Origin: Psychromonas sp. SP041
GTDB taxonomy: Bacteria > Pseudomonadota > Gammaproteobacteria > Enterobacterales > Psychromonadaceae
Assembly: GCF_000470315.2 (NCBI RefSeq)
Contig: NZ_CBRF02000014.1
Location: 1 to 64,000 of the forward strand
DNA: 64,000 nucleotides
Direction of reading: 5' to 3'
Shown here: piece by piece, positions 39,417 through 50,225 of the stretch
Numbering within the stretch: the stretch's first letter is position 1
Layout of the letters: each line of letters starts with the position of its first letter
Notes under the pieces: generated by a model
Databases searched by the model: none
Seen by the model: only the letters and a program-made list of their open reading frames with translations
Told to the model about the DNA's origin: nothing
Made by a program: the position numbers and the translations under genes

Positions 39417-41102
39417 ATGATACTTAATAATCTTAGCGGTTTGGCTTCTAGCCTTGCCGCTCATGGTTTACTTGATGAAAGCCAATTAAAAAAAATAATC
39501 TCATCAGCAACTTCAGAACAAAAAGCTTTAACTTCCTATCTGGTTGAAAATAATTTCATTGATAGTGTTGCCTTAGCTGAGTTCTGTGAAGCTGAATATG
39601 GTATTCCTCTATTAGATAATGAATCCTTAGATCTAACCGATATCCCTGAAAAATTCATTAACCAAAAACTAATAGAGAAACATCATGCCTTGCCTGTTTA
39701 TGTGCAACATAAAACCTTGTATATTGCCATGTCTGATCCTACCAATGTTGCCGCCTTAGAAGATTTTGGTTTTAGCTTTGGCATGCATACTGAAGCATTA
39801 CTCATTGAAGAAACTCGACTTAATAAAGCAATAGACTTTATTTTAGAGGATGATGTTAGTGCACTTGGTGATATGGGCAATATCGATGATATTGAAGTTG
39901 ATGAATCGGATTCTCGTTTAGATGAGTCACAAAATGCAGACGATGATACGCCGATTGTAAAATATATTAACAGCGTGTTGATTGATGCCGTCAAAAAAGG
40001 CGCCTCAGATTTACATTTTGAACCTTATGAAAAAAAATTCCGCATTCGCTTTCGTATTGATGGAATCTTAAAAGAAGTTGCCTCTCCTCCTGTTAATTTA
40101 GCCAACCGTTTTTCTGCACGTTTAAAGGTGATGTCTAAGTTAGATATTGCAGAACGTCGTTTACCACAAGATGGTCGTATCAAACTTAAAGTGTCTAATA
40201 AACGTAATATTGATTTACGCGTGAGTACGCTCCCGACTATGTGGGGCGAAAAAATTGTAATGCGTATTTTAGACAGCTCAGCCGCCGCATTAAATATAGA
40301 TAAATTAGGTTATACCGACGAGCAAAAAGAAAAGTATCTCGCTGCACTTGCTAAACCGCAAGGTATGATTTTAATTACAGGTCCAACAGGGAGTGGTAAA
40401 ACTGTATCGCTTTATACCGGGTTAAATATTTTAAATACCGTTGAGCGTAATATTTCAACAGCGGAAGACCCAGTTGAGATTAATTTAACCGGTGTAAACC
40501 AAGTACAGATCAACAATAAAGCAGGCTTAACCTTTGCTTCAGCATTACGTTCATTCCTACGTCAAGATCCAGATATCGTGATGGTAGGTGAAATTCGTGA
40601 TTTAGAAACCGCTGAAATTGGTATTAAAGCCGCACAAACAGGGCACTTAGTCTTATCAACCTTACATACTAATTCTGCAGCTGAAACACTCACCCGCTTA
40701 TTAAACATGGGTGTGCCTGCATTCAATATTGCCTCATCTGTCTCATTGATTATTGCACAGCGATTGGGAAGACGTTTATGTGAAGTATGCAAAGCACCTT
40801 TACAAATGCCTGATTCAGAATTAGCCGCTATTGGCTTTACAAGCGAGCAGTTATCTCAGAAAAGTGATTTATGTCAGCCTGTTGGTTGTGATAAGTGCAC
40901 TGACGGTTATAAAGGACGTGTTGGTATTTATGAAGTGATGGAAATGTCTGATCAGCTCGGACGGATTATTTTAGATAATGGTAATGCCATGCAAATTTCA
41001 GATGCTGCAATAAATGAAGGTATGCATACCTTAAGGCAATCAGCGATTAAACAAGCTTTAAATGGTGTTACTAGCTTACAAGAAGTAACACGTATTACTT
41101 AA
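39417..41102 (+). CDS. pilB: Type IV pilus assembly ATPase PilB
   Basis: PilB is the hexameric extension ATPase of the pilus motor. An N-terminal MshEN domain (about residues 1-150) precedes the catalytic domain with Walker A GPTGSGKT, Asp box [20 protein letters not shown], His box [10 protein letters not shown] and a tetracysteine zinc site (CEVC and CQPVGCDKC). It has 561 residues, the usual length. Its start codon lies just after the pilA stop, so translation is probably coupled. Confidence 0.96.
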   Translation: MILNNLSGLASSLAAHGLLDESQLKKIISSATSEQKALTSYLVENNFIDSVALAEFCEAEYGIPLLDNESLDLTDIPEKFINQKLIEKHHALPVYVQHKTLYIAMSDPTNVAALEDFGFSFGMHTEALLIEETRLNKAIDFILEDDVSALGDMGNIDDIEVDESDSRLDESQNADDDTPIVKYINSVLIDAVKKGASDLHFEPYEKKFRIRFRIDGILKEVASPPVNLANRFSARLKVMSKLDIAERRLPQDGRIKLKVSNKRNIDLRVSTLPTMWGEKIVMRILDSSAAALNIDKLGYTDEQKEKYLAALAKPQGMILITGPTGSGKTVSLYTGLNILNTVERNISTAEDPVEINLTGVNQVQINNKAGLTFASALRSFLRQDPDIVMVGEIRDLETAEIGIKAAQTGHLVLSTLHTNSAAETLTRLLNMGVPAFNIASSVSLIIAQRLGRRLCEVCKAPLQMPDSELAAIGFTSEQLSQKSDLCQPVGCDKCTDGYKGRVGIYEVMEMSDQLGRIILDNGNAMQISDAAINEGMHTLRQSAIKQALNGVTSLQEVTRIT

Positions 41103-41335
41103 TATTCTTTATCAGCATTGTTTTACTTAAGTTTTAAATTTAAGCTATATTAAATCTTAATTATTAAGCCTTAGCTATAACTTTGAATGTAGATCTTTAA
41201 CCATAGACTTTTAAGTGTAGACCTTGCTATAACGCTTAACTAAAGATAACTTAATAAACAGAGCTTATCTAAATAATACTTGTATTCAGTATTCATCTAT
41301 AGAAAGCCCATCAAAAACTATCTAAAGAGAATTTC

Positions 41336-42562
41336 ATGGCCATTAAACAATCTTCACCTGAACTACACACTTTTACTTGGCATGGTATTAACCGCAAAGG
41401 AGGTAAAGTCTCTGGAGAATTACAGGGTGAAACGATTAATGAGATAAAGGCAGAGTTACGTAAGCAAGGTGTGAGTGTTACGCGGACTAAAAAGAAACCA
41501 AAGTCATTATTTTCATTTGGTGACAAAGTACAACCAATGGATATTGCCGTTGTTTCTCGCCAAATAGCGACTATGTTAAGTGCGGGGGTTGCTTTAGTAC
41601 AAAGTCTTGAATTAATTGCTAAAAGTAATGAAAAACCCTCTCTTCGAAAATTAATGACGTCAATTGCTAATGAAGTGTCAACGGGAACACCGCTTTCTCA
41701 AACGCTACGTTCTTATCCAAGACAATTTGATACCTTATATTGTGACTTAGTGGAAGCGGGTGAACAATCAGGTGCGTTAGATACTATTTATGATCGTATT
41801 GCAACTTACAAAGAAAAATCAGAAGCGCTAAAATCAAAAATAAAAAAAGCAATGTTTTACCCTGCAGCAGTCGTTACGGTAGCATTTCTTGTAACTTTGT
41901 TATTACTATTATTTGTTATCCCACAATTCCAAGATATATTCACTGGATTTGGTGCCGAGTTACCTGCGTTTACATTATTTGTTTTAGGGATTTCTGATAT
42001 CGTTCAATTGTATTGGTATATGATAATCGGCGGAGCGATGGTTGCTGTATTTTTATTTAAAAGAGCGCATCGAGGGAGTGAAAAAGTCAGGGATAACACT
42101 GATAAATTTATTCTTAAAATTCCTGTTATTAGCACTATTTTAGATAAAGCGGCTGTTGCTCGTTTTGCTCGTACACTCTCTACAACTTCTTCAGCAGGTA
42201 TTCCATTAGTTGATGCCTTGCTTTCTGCTGCTGGAGCATCGGGTAACTATGTCTATAGAAGTGCTGTTAACAATATGCGTACAGAAGTCATTAGTGGGAT
42301 GCAAATTAATGTTGCGATGAAAACAACAGGTGCTTTTCCTGATATGGTGTCACAAATGGTAATGATTGGTGAAGAGTCTGGTGATTTAGATGGCATGTTA
42401 AGTAAAGTCGCCGATATATATGAAAGCCAAGTTGATGATGCCGTTGATGCATTAACCAGCTTATTAGAGCCAATGATAATGGTAGTGCTAGGTGTTGTAG
42501 TTGGTGGTCTGATTGTGGCTATGTATTTACCTATATTCGAACTTGGTAGTGTTATTGGTTAA
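41336..42562 (+). CDS. pilC: Type IV pilus inner-membrane platform protein PilC
   Basis: PilC is the inner-membrane platform that PilB rotates to add pilin. It has two GspF domains (about residues 70-195 and 275-400) and three transmembrane helices (about 170-195, 220-240, 375-400). The conserved motifs FTWHGINRKGGKVSGE, RQIATMLSAGVALVQSL and VMIGEESGDLDGML are visible; 408 residues is normal. The 233-bp spacer after pilB is AT-rich and shows no other gene. No pilD follows, unlike the usual pilABCD order. Confidence 0.95.
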   Translation: MAIKQSSPELHTFTWHGINRKGGKVSGELQGETINEIKAELRKQGVSVTRTKKKPKSLFSFGDKVQPMDIAVVSRQIATMLSAGVALVQSLELIAKSNEKPSLRKLMTSIANEVSTGTPLSQTLRSYPRQFDTLYCDLVEAGEQSGALDTIYDRIATYKEKSEALKSKIKKAMFYPAAVVTVAFLVTLLLLLFVIPQFQDIFTGFGAELPAFTLFVLGISDIVQLYWYMIIGGAMVAVFLFKRAHRGSEKVRDNTDKFILKIPVISTILDKAAVARFARTLSTTSSAGIPLVDALLSAAGASGNYVYRSAVNNMRTEVISGMQINVAMKTTGAFPDMVSQMVMIGEESGDLDGMLSKVADIYESQVDDAVDALTSLLEPMIMVVLGVVVGGLIVAMYLPIFELGSVIG

Positions 42563-42677
42563 TATATTCATTTATTATAACGCTGCTCTTTATAAGCAAT
42601 GACAGCATAAGCAATAAGAGTATAAGTAAGAACAGGGTTATAAAGCTAATGTGATAAATTATTTTATAGATAAAATG

Positions 42678-42710
42678 AAAGCGATAGCATAATAATGTTA
42701 TCGCTTTTTT
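42678..42710 (+). terminator. Rho-independent terminator after pilC
   Basis: Stem GCGATAGCAT (42681-42690) with ATGTTATCGC (42695-42704, one G-T pair), followed by six T residues. It lies about 115 bases after the pilC stop. Confidence 0.85.
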
Positions 42711-42808
42711 ATTGCTTAAGTTAAATTTAAAAACTAAAAACTAAAGGTTAGACACTGTATACTTTATTTATTGTCATGGGACAGTTCGGTTATATAGAGG
42801 TGTAAGTT

Positions 42809-43945
42809 ATGTTAGATGCTATTTATATTCCTGATGATGACTCTATTCCTACTCTTGATATTAAATCAAAATTACAGAAACTCCCCTCAATCATAAAGTC
42901 TGATATTAAGAGCAGTATATCCCCTAAGTTAAATACTACGACTAGAGAGCATCAGCAAATAACCTTCTCCATTTTTGAGTTTAAGCATTTTACAGCACAA
43001 CAAATTGCACAGTATCGACATTCATTATTTTGCCCTGAATGTTTACAAATTGCTTATTTCAGAAGAGCTTCTAAAGATGGCAAGCAAGCTTGTTTTGGCT
43101 CTCGTCATCACCTTCCTAATTGCTCCGAATTAAGTAAAGTCACTAAGAAAGCTTCAGTTGATTTGAGTAGTGATTTGAACAATGATTTGAATGAAGAAGT
43201 TTCAGTCACGAGCGAACCTAATGGTGAAGCCCTTATTGATGAAAGTATTAAGCAACGAATAGAAGTTAAAGATAATAAAATAGTTGAAGAAAACCTTAAA
43301 CAAAATATTAAACAAAGTGTTATTGAAATAACTAAGTCTGTAGAAAATTCAGATGAAGGTTTTTTTATTGATTTTTCAGCTGTAAATAAAAATATAAGAG
43401 CTAAAAATACTCATGTTATTGAGTCTCAAAAAAACACGGTTAATAAAGATAAAACAGAAAATAATAACGGATTAACTGATTCTAAATCAACAGCTCTAAT
43501 AAGTGAAAACTCAAATAAGTCGATTAAACAAACCTTACCTAAACTACTAAAGAGCTTATTAAATAACAGTTCCTTAGCGTCTTCTAATGTGTGGGTTCAC
43601 ACTAGCGAGAAACATAAATGGCGAGCGAAGAATTTATTTGTAAATTTCTCTGATGCTGAAGTGTTAGAAAATTTGTCCCCTAGAATGTATTGGGGAGCCA
43701 TTAATAATGCAGATAAAGAACTATTATGGTTGAATGTCGCCGATGCTAAGAACGTCGCAATTCCCATCAAGCTTTTTCGACAAGACTTTTTAGATAAGTA
43801 TTCAATTAATAAAAACCATGACTTAGCCGGTGCAAATATTATTTTATTTGCTAAGTGTTTAACTAATAAAGATAAATCACGAAAGTTCTTACAATTGTGG
43901 AGCAATGATCTACAGTATCTGCATCTATCATTACCTTCTCTATAA
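42809..43945 (+). CDS. Unrecognised protein with N-terminal Cys/His cluster
   Basis: I do not recognise this 378-residue protein. The N-terminal part (about residues 55-110) has a Cys/His cluster (FCPEC, then Cys in KQACF, HH and NC), which looks like a zinc-binding fold of the type found in CoiA-like competence or restriction-type proteins. A central 150-residue stretch is low-complexity (Asn, Lys, Ser, Glu). The C-terminal 120 residues form a second ordered domain (KWRAKNLFVNFSDAEVLENL, MYWGAINNADKELLWLNVAD). GAGGTG precedes the ATG. It stands alone after pilABC, where pilD would be expected. Confidence 0.6.
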   Translation: MLDAIYIPDDDSIPTLDIKSKLQKLPSIIKSDIKSSISPKLNTTTREHQQITFSIFEFKHFTAQQIAQYRHSLFCPECLQIAYFRRASKDGKQACFGSRHHLPNCSELSKVTKKASVDLSSDLNNDLNEEVSVTSEPNGEALIDESIKQRIEVKDNKIVEENLKQNIKQSVIEITKSVENSDEGFFIDFSAVNKNIRAKNTHVIESQKNTVNKDKTENNNGLTDSKSTALISENSNKSIKQTLPKLLKSLLNNSSLASSNVWVHTSEKHKWRAKNLFVNFSDAEVLENLSPRMYWGAINNADKELLWLNVADAKNVAIPIKLFRQDFLDKYSINKNHDLAGANIILFAKCLTNKDKSRKFLQLWSNDLQYLHLSLPSL

Positions 43946-44029
43946 GTAGTCTCTTGATAACTAATAAATGATGGAAACTACCATCTATTAATCTTTGTAC
44001 TATTAATTGGTCAAAAATAGAAACTCTCC

Positions 44030-44765
44030 ATGCCTTGACCTCGGGTCGCTGGCTTTAGCCTGCAGAGATTTTTTGTTATTTTTTGTTTTGGATTAGAGTC
44101 AATAATAAGAAGGTTACTGACCTTGGGGCGCTGGCTTTAGCCTGCAGGATTTTGTGTGTTGATTTTGTTTTTTGTTTTTGGATTAGAGAATCAATAGTAT
44201 AAAATTTAACCTCAACACCAACACCCCTGCAAGCTAAAAAAAGGACTCGCAGAGCTCCTCCGCTCATAACACTAGGCTTCACCTAATTCGCCATACGCCC
44301 CCAAACCAAACCAAAAACCAAAACAATTAAACATTAATAATGCTCGAACTTTTGACCTTGGGTCGCTGGCTTTAGCCTGCAGGATTTTGTGTGTTGATCT
44401 TTGTTTTGGACTAGAGAATCAATATCAAAGAGTTGTTAACCTCGGTGCGCTGGCTTTAGCCTGCAGAGTTTTATGTGTTGCTCTTCATTTTGGATTTACG
44501 AGTCAATAACATAAAAATTAACTTCAACACAAAAAAGATCTGCAAGCTGAAGCATGCGCCCCCAAGCTAAACCAAACCAAAATAAAACCAAAACAATTAA
44601 ACATTAATAATGATCGAACTTTTGACCTTGGGGCGCTGGCTTTAGCCTGCAGGATTTTGTGTGTTGATCTTTGTTTTGGACTAGAGAATCAATAGGTTAA
44701 AAGTTAATCTCAACACCAACAAACTAAAAAGCGACTCATAGAACTCTTATGCTCATGGCACTAGC
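44030..44765. repeat. REP-like repeat cluster between the 42.8 kb gene and chrA-like gene
   Basis: Direct cores with the palindrome GCTGGCTTTAGCCTGC occur near 44050, 44130, 44370, 44450 and 44640. Inverted units, reading GCAAGCTGAAGCATGC, occur at 44540, and another at 44215-44300 is split by a 60-base insert. A composite block of about 110 bases at 44313-44422 is repeated almost exactly at 44583-44693. Together with the surrounding AT-rich sequence this fills the 1-kb gap; the 66- to 70-codon frames in it are repeats read by chance. Confidence 0.85.
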
Positions 44766-44983
44766 ACGCCATGTGTTCCAACAAACTTAAGCATTCTAAC
44801 TTCGTTCATCGTGAGGGCGTTTGACACTTTGGAGTGTCATCTCACTGTCACAATCTTTCTGTATTTTACTCTGTTTTACTCATTATAAATGTCGCTTTGT
44901 ACTTTGAATTGTTTCTCTTAATTAATATTAGTGGAAGCGGCATTGTTGCTTAATCATTATTTGTGTTTGGATTGGAATATTTT

Positions 44984-46174
44984 ATGTGGGAAATCTTCAA
45001 AACCTTCTTCGTATTAGGCTGTATTAGTTTTGGTGGGCCCGCTGCGCATATTGGTTACTTTAGAGAAACCTTTGTACAACGTTTAGCGTGGTTAAGTGAA
45101 CGACAATATGCTGAATACGTTGCATTAAGTCAATTTTTACCAGGACCGGGATCTAGCCAAGTAGGTTTTGCTATTGGTTATCACAGATTAGGCTTAAAAG
45201 GGGCTTTTAGCGCATTCTTAGGCTTTACCATTCCATCTGTCACCATCATGTTGTTGCTGGTGATTAGCGCTGGTGAGTTGGCGAGTAATGATATTTTTCA
45301 ATCAGTAATACATGGACTTAAATTATTAGCGGTAGTGATCGTTTTTGATGCCATTTTATTAATGTATAAAAATTTCTGCAAAGATACTCCCCGTATTCTT
45401 TTATGTTTAATAACCGCTTGCACATTACTTATTTCCCCTGGTGTTATCGAACAAATTTTAGTCCTAATTTTTGCTGCAGTGATAGGTGTGTTTTTCTTAA
45501 AAGAAAATAAAGAGGATACGACTAAAAAGAAAAAGCATTGTCTAATTTGTAATGTTTGTACGTTGATTAACTACAAGCCATTAGTCTTATTTTTGTTGTT
45601 ATTGTTTGTATTGCCTTTGTTGAACTTTTTCTATCCCGCAATATCAGCTAGTTTTTCTGTATTTTCTGATTTCTTTCAAGCAGGTAGTTTAGTGTTTGGA
45701 GGAGGGCATGTGGTATTACCGCTTTTACAGAATATTGTGGAAGGACAAGTTACCGCTGATCAGTTTTTAACGGGTTATGCTATTGCTCAAGCAGTACCTG
45801 GTCCTATGTTTAGTTTAGCCACTTACATTGGCTATTTAATTTTACCTAGCGAGCCTATTGTAGGTGCATTGATCGCTACCATTGCAGTATTTTTACCAGG
45901 TTTTTTATTGTTATTAAGCTGCTTAAAAAATTGGCAAAGACTTTCAAAAATACCAAGTTTAGCCGCTGCGATGAATGGTGTTAATGCTGCTGTGGTCGGG
46001 TTATTAATGAGTGCTCTTTACCAACCGGTGTTTGTTAGTGCTATTTTTAATAGTATTGATATGGCGGTGGTATTAATCGGTATCTACTTATTAAAACGTC
46101 AAAGATTACCGATTATGTGGCTTGTCATTTTGTTTGCTGTTATTGGTGTTTTATTAAAGTTGATATGGGTATAA
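44984..46174 (+). CDS. chrA: Chromate transporter family (CHR) membrane protein
   Basis: A 396-residue long-form CHR protein with two homologous halves (about residues 1-180 and 205-390). Each half has the family motifs: SFGGPAAHIGYFRE and LSQFLPGPGSSQ in the first, FGGGHVVLPLLQ and AQAVPGPMFS in the second. Known members export chromate, but many have other or unknown substrates. The ATG at 44984 is preferred over a GTG at 44963. It is flanked on both sides by REP-like repeat arrays. Confidence 0.85.
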   Translation: MWEIFKTFFVLGCISFGGPAAHIGYFRETFVQRLAWLSERQYAEYVALSQFLPGPGSSQVGFAIGYHRLGLKGAFSAFLGFTIPSVTIMLLLVISAGELASNDIFQSVIHGLKLLAVVIVFDAILLMYKNFCKDTPRILLCLITACTLLISPGVIEQILVLIFAAVIGVFFLKENKEDTTKKKKHCLICNVCTLINYKPLVLFLLLLFVLPLLNFFYPAISASFSVFSDFFQAGSLVFGGGHVVLPLLQNIVEGQVTADQFLTGYAIAQAVPGPMFSLATYIGYLILPSEPIVGALIATIAVFLPGFLLLLSCLKNWQRLSKIPSLAAAMNGVNAAVVGLLMSALYQPVFVSAIFNSIDMAVVLIGIYLLKRQRLPIMWLVILFAVIGVLLKLIWV

Positions 46175-46222
46175 CTCGTAGCTAGTTTGAAAAACTAAAC
46201 CTCTTAATCTATATCATCGAAT

Positions 46223-46835
46223 AATGAGGTTTTTGACCTTTGACCTTTGACCTTTGACCTTTGGAGCTTGGGGCGCTGGCTTTAGCCTGCAGGGGTTTTG
46301 TGTGTTGATTTTTATTTTGGATTAGAGTTAATAATAAAAAGGTTACTGAACTCGGGGCGCTGGCTTAGCCTGCAGGGTTTTGTGTGTTGATTTTTATTTT
46401 GGATTAGAGTTAATAATAAGAAGATTACTGACCTTGGGGCGCTGGCTTTAGCCTGCAGGGTTTTATGTGTTGATTTTTATTTTTAGCTAGAAAGCCAATA
46501 ATAAAAATATTTTGACCTCGGGGCGCTGGCTTCAGCCTGCAGCGGTTGTGTGTAGTTCTTTGTTTTGGATTAGAGAATTAATAACATAAAATTTAACCTT
46601 AACACCAAAACCCCGGCAAGCTGAAGCATGCGCCCCAAACCCAAACCCAAACCCAAACCCAAACCCAAACCCAAACCAAAATCAAACCAAAATCAAACCA
46701 AAATCAAACTAAAGCCAAACCAAAAACCAAAATCAAAACAATTAAACATTAATAATGCTCGAGCCTTTGACCTCGGGCGCTGGCTTCAGCCTGTAGGGGG
46801 TTGTGTGTTGGTTTTTATTCTTGATTAGATCATCA
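46223..46835. repeat. REP-like repeats with two simple-repeat tracts, chrA to ybiT
   Basis: Direct cores of the REP-like family lie near 46280, 46360, 46450, 46525 and 46785, and one inverted core near 46620. Two simple tracts join them: five copies of TGACCTT at 46230-46263, and six or more of AAACCC at 46636-46676 grading into ACCAAAATCA units. The apparent Lys-Pro frame here is simply the hexamer read as codons and is not a gene. Confidence 0.85.
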
Positions 46836-46921
46836 ATAGCAAAAGGCGATGACATGTTGGGATGTTAGCTTTAGACCGAAGGGTTTTGTGTATTATTCTT
46901 TTGAAGGTAAGTGTTAAAAAT

Positions 46922-46962
46922 AAAACATCGCTCTAATTTTTTAATTCATAGAGCGATGTTTT
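46922..46962 (-). terminator. Rho-independent terminator of ybiT
   Basis: Fourteen-bp perfect stem AAAACATCGCTCTA (46922-46935) with TAGAGCGATGTTTT (46949-46962). On the minus strand the hairpin is followed by T-rich sequence, 39 bases after the ybiT stop. Confidence 0.83.
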
Positions 46963-47000
46963 GGTCGGTTATTAAACTATTCGTTTATTCAGCGATTAGC

Positions 47001-48593
47001 TTATTCAGCAACGCCTTGAGATTTTAGGTATTCTTCATAAGTACCGTGGAAATCAACTACTTTATCTTTTTTGATTTCGATGATGCGTGTTGCTAGTGAA
47101 GATACAAATTCACGGTCATGACTGACGAATAACAACGTGCCTTCGTAGTTTTCTAAGGCTAAGTTTAATGATTCAATTGATTCCATATCCAAGTGATTGG
47201 TTGGTTCATCCATTAATAAGATGTTTGGTTTATTCATCATCAACTTACCAAACAGCATACGTCCTTGCTCACCACCAGAGATGATTTTTACAGACTTAGT
47301 AATGTCATTTGCACCAAATAATAAACGCCCTAACGTACCACGAACGGCTTGTTCGTCATCACCTTCGTGCATCCATTGGCCCATCCAATCCATTAGGTTT
47401 TGATCTTTTTCAAAATCAGATGAATGATCCTGTGCGTAATACCCTAAATGTGCATTTTCAGACCATTTGTATTGACCAGAAGATAATTCAATTTCACCCA
47501 TTAATGTGCGTAATAAGGTTGTTTTACCTACGCCATTTTGACCGATGATAGCGACGCGTTCGCCCACTTCAACCATCAGGTTTAAGTCTTTGAATAATGT
47601 ATTTTCAAAGCTTTTTGTCATATCAATCGTTTCTAGTGCATTACGGAACAGTTTCTTCTCTTGCTTGAATACGATGTAAGGATTAACACGGCTAGATGCT
47701 TTAACTTCTGCGAGTTCAATCTTATCCATCTGTTTCGCACGTGATGTTGCTTGCTTAGCTTTTGATGCGTTTGCAGAGAAACGGCTTACAAAGTCTTGTA
47801 ACTCAGATAGTTGTGCTTTTTTCTTCGCATTTTCAGATAACAAACGTTCGCGAGTTTGTGTTGCCGCGGTCATGTACTCGTCGTAGTTACCAGGGAAAAG
47901 ACGCAGCTCGCCATAATCGATATCTGCCATGTGCGAACAGACTGAATTTAAGAAATGACGGTCATGCGAAATGATTACCATAGTACATTGGCGTGCTTTT
48001 AATTCAGTTTCTAACCAACGAATAGTATCGATGTCCAAGTTATTGGTTGGCTCATCGAGTAACATGATATCTGGATTAGAGAAAAGTACTTGTGCTAGTA
48101 ATACACGTAGTTTCCAACCTGGTGCGATGTCTGACATTGGGCCGTAATGTTGATCAAGTGGAATACCAACGCTTAGTAATATTTCCCCTGCACGTGAATC
48201 GGCAGTGTAACCATCCATTTCAGCGAATTGATTTTCTAAATCGCCAACATGCATTCCTTCAGCTTCAGTCATTTCAGGTAATGAGTAAATACGATTACGC
48301 TCGTTCATGACTTCCCACATCTCTTTGTGGCCCATCAATACCGTATCGAGTACTGTGTGTTCTTCAAAAGCAAACTGGTCTTGGTGTAGTTTAGCAATAC
48401 GTTCGTTAGGATCTCTGGTTACATTACCTGCGCTAGGCTCTAGATCACCCGTTAAGATTTTCATGAAAGTTGACTTACCACAACCATTTGCACCGATTAA
48501 ACCGTAACGGTTCCCAGTACCAAATTTAACAGAGATGTTTTCAAAAAGTGGTTTCGCACCAAATTGCATGGTGATGTTATTTGTACTTAACAC
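47001..48593 (-). CDS. ybiT: ABC-F family ATPase YbiT
   Basis: ABC-F proteins bind the ribosomal E site and tune translation; they have no membrane domain. The 530 residues equal E. coli YbiT. The first ABC domain has Walker [10 protein letters not shown] and [10 protein letters not shown]; the inter-domain linker (about 245-320) includes [25 protein letters not shown]; the second has [18 protein letters not shown] and [10 protein letters not shown]. The start [25 protein letters not shown] closely follows YbiT. Confidence 0.94.
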   Translation of the reverse strand: MLSTNNITMQFGAKPLFENISVKFGTGNRYGLIGANGCGKSTFMKILTGDLEPSAGNVTRDPNERIAKLHQDQFAFEEHTVLDTVLMGHKEMWEVMNERNRIYSLPEMTEAEGMHVGDLENQFAEMDGYTADSRAGEILLSVGIPLDQHYGPMSDIAPGWKLRVLLAQVLFSNPDIMLLDEPTNNLDIDTIRWLETELKARQCTMVIISHDRHFLNSVCSHMADIDYGELRLFPGNYDEYMTAATQTRERLLSENAKKKAQLSELQDFVSRFSANASKAKQATSRAKQMDKIELAEVKASSRVNPYIVFKQEKKLFRNALETIDMTKSFENTLFKDLNLMVEVGERVAIIGQNGVGKTTLLRTLMGEIELSSGQYKWSENAHLGYYAQDHSSDFEKDQNLMDWMGQWMHEGDDEQAVRGTLGRLLFGANDITKSVKIISGGEQGRMLFGKLMMNKPNILLMDEPTNHLDMESIESLNLALENYEGTLLFVSHDREFVSSLATRIIEIKKDKVVDFHGTYEEYLKSQGVAE

Positions 48594-48804
48594 GGCTTAT
48601 TCCTAAATTGTTTGAGTATTGCTTTTTTAAAGATGGGTATTATACAGATACCGTGAGGTTAATCACCTTTGAATTGTATGAAATTCATGCATCATTTTTA
48701 TAAAGGAAAGTTGTGTCGCAATAAAACTAACACATAGCTTGATCGCGACGCTTAAGGTAAGCTACGCGTCTAATGGCAAGTGCCGTACTTTAATGAGATT
48801 TAAT

Positions 48805-50091
48805 ATGAGTTTTGATTCCCTAGGTTTACCCGCATCGTTAGTAGAAGCAGTGAAAAATGCTGGCTACGAAACGCCTTCCCCAATCCAAGAGCAAGCTATT
48901 CCTGCTGTATTAGCAGGTAAAGATGTCATGGCTGCTGCACAAACAGGTACAGGGAAAACTGCTGGGTTTACATTGCCATTATTAGCAATGCTAGAAAAAG
49001 GTGAACGTGCTAAGCCGAATCAAGTTCGCGCACTAATACTAACGCCAACACGTGAGCTAGCGGCTCAAGTGCAAGCAAGCGTACAAAAATATGGCCAAAA
49101 CATGCCATTACGCAGCATGGTGGTATACGGCGGTGTAAAAATTAACCCGCAAATGCAAATGTTACGTGGCGGTATAGATATTTTAGTGGCAACGCCGGGT
49201 CGTTTATTAGACTTATATCAGCAAAATGCAGTACGTTTTCAACAATTAGAAGTGTTAATTTTAGATGAAGCTGACCGTATGTTAGATATGGGCTTTATTC
49301 ATGATATTAAAAAGATCCTTAAAGCGTTACCCGCTAAGCGTCAAAACTTATTATTCTCAGCGACTTTTTCTGATGAAATTCGTTCATTAGCAAAAGGCTT
49401 AGTTAATAACCCTGTTGAGATTTCAGTAAGCCCGCGTAATACAACGGTTGAAAAAATCGAACAGGCTTTATATGAAGTAGATAAAACTAAAAAGACCGCG
49501 TTATTGAGTCAGTTAATTCTTGATAACAAATGGCGTCAAGTTTTAGTGTTTGTAAAAACTAAACACGGTGCAAACCGTCTGGTTAAAAATTTAGATGCGC
49601 GTGGTATTCGTAGTGCAGCTATCCATGGTAATAAAAGCCAAGGCGCTCGTACTAAAGCATTAGCACAATTTAAAGATAGCCAAATCCAAGTATTAGTAGC
49701 CACTGATATTGCTGCTCGTGGTATTGATATTGACCAATTGCCTAACGTAGTTAACTTTGACTTACCTAATGTAAGTGAAGACTATGTACATCGTATCGGC
49801 CGTACTGGCCGTGCTGGTAATGAAGGTTTAGCGGTATCATTAGTTTGCCAAGAAGAGTTCAAATTATTAAAAGATATTGAACGTCTTATTAAAAAGGTTA
49901 TTCCACGCAAAATATTTGCAGGTTTTGAACCAGGTGAACCATTACAGCCTTCTGTATTAGGTACACACGAGAAACAAGTTAAAAAACCAAAATTACCAAA
50001 AGTACCTCATAAAGACGGTGTTCGTTCTGGCGCAAGAACGGGCAGTGCTAAGAAACAAAACGGCCCAAGAAATAATTTTGTAGGCGGTTAG
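48805..50091 (+). CDS. rhlE: DEAD-box RNA helicase RhlE
   Basis: RhlE unwinds RNA and contributes to ribosome assembly and RNA turnover in the cold. In order: Q motif ([12 protein letters not shown]), [42 protein letters not shown] and [10 protein letters not shown]. The tail (from about residue 370) is basic and rich in Lys and Pro. The ATG at 48805 (428 residues) begins MSFDSLGLP as RhlE proteins do; an upstream ATG at 48739 would add an unlikely 22 residues. It is divergent from ybiT. Confidence 0.92.
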   Translation: MSFDSLGLPASLVEAVKNAGYETPSPIQEQAIPAVLAGKDVMAAAQTGTGKTAGFTLPLLAMLEKGERAKPNQVRALILTPTRELAAQVQASVQKYGQNMPLRSMVVYGGVKINPQMQMLRGGIDILVATPGRLLDLYQQNAVRFQQLEVLILDEADRMLDMGFIHDIKKILKALPAKRQNLLFSATFSDEIRSLAKGLVNNPVEISVSPRNTTVEKIEQALYEVDKTKKTALLSQLILDNKWRQVLVFVKTKHGANRLVKNLDARGIRSAAIHGNKSQGARTKALAQFKDSQIQVLVATDIAARGIDIDQLPNVVNFDLPNVSEDYVHRIGRTGRAGNEGLAVSLVCQEEFKLLKDIERLIKKVIPRKIFAGFEPGEPLQPSVLGTHEKQVKKPKLPKVPHKDGVRSGARTGSAKKQNGPRNNFVGG

Positions 50092-50190
50092 AAGATTGGA
50101 TTTTTAGTTACGCAAAAATTTAGCGTAATTTAAGCCCTTATTATTTGTTCAGTAGATGATTACTGGAGTGATAATAGGGGCTTTTTTGTA
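50084..50190 (+). repeat. rhlE 3' end and terminator, first copy of a direct repeat
   Basis: The last codons of rhlE, its stop and the terminator hairpin (AAGCCC...GGGCTT with a T run, 50131-50188) are duplicated almost exactly at 50574-50680. The terminator stem includes the pair CTTATTAT/ATAATAG. The intervening 385 bases include a hairpin with arms ACTTTTTCTT/AAGAAAAAGT at 50292-50319. Confidence 0.85.
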
Positions 50191-50225
50191 TCTGCTGTGG
50201 AAGTTTCGTTGGTTGCTTTTATATT

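Noticed and set aside
44076-44282. 68-codon minus-strand frame between the 42.8 kb gene and chrA
   Set aside because: It is composed of REP-like units and has no match.
46628-46828. Frame encoding a long Lys-Pro repeat
   Set aside because: It is the AAACCC hexamer tract read in one frame, running into REP-like repeats.
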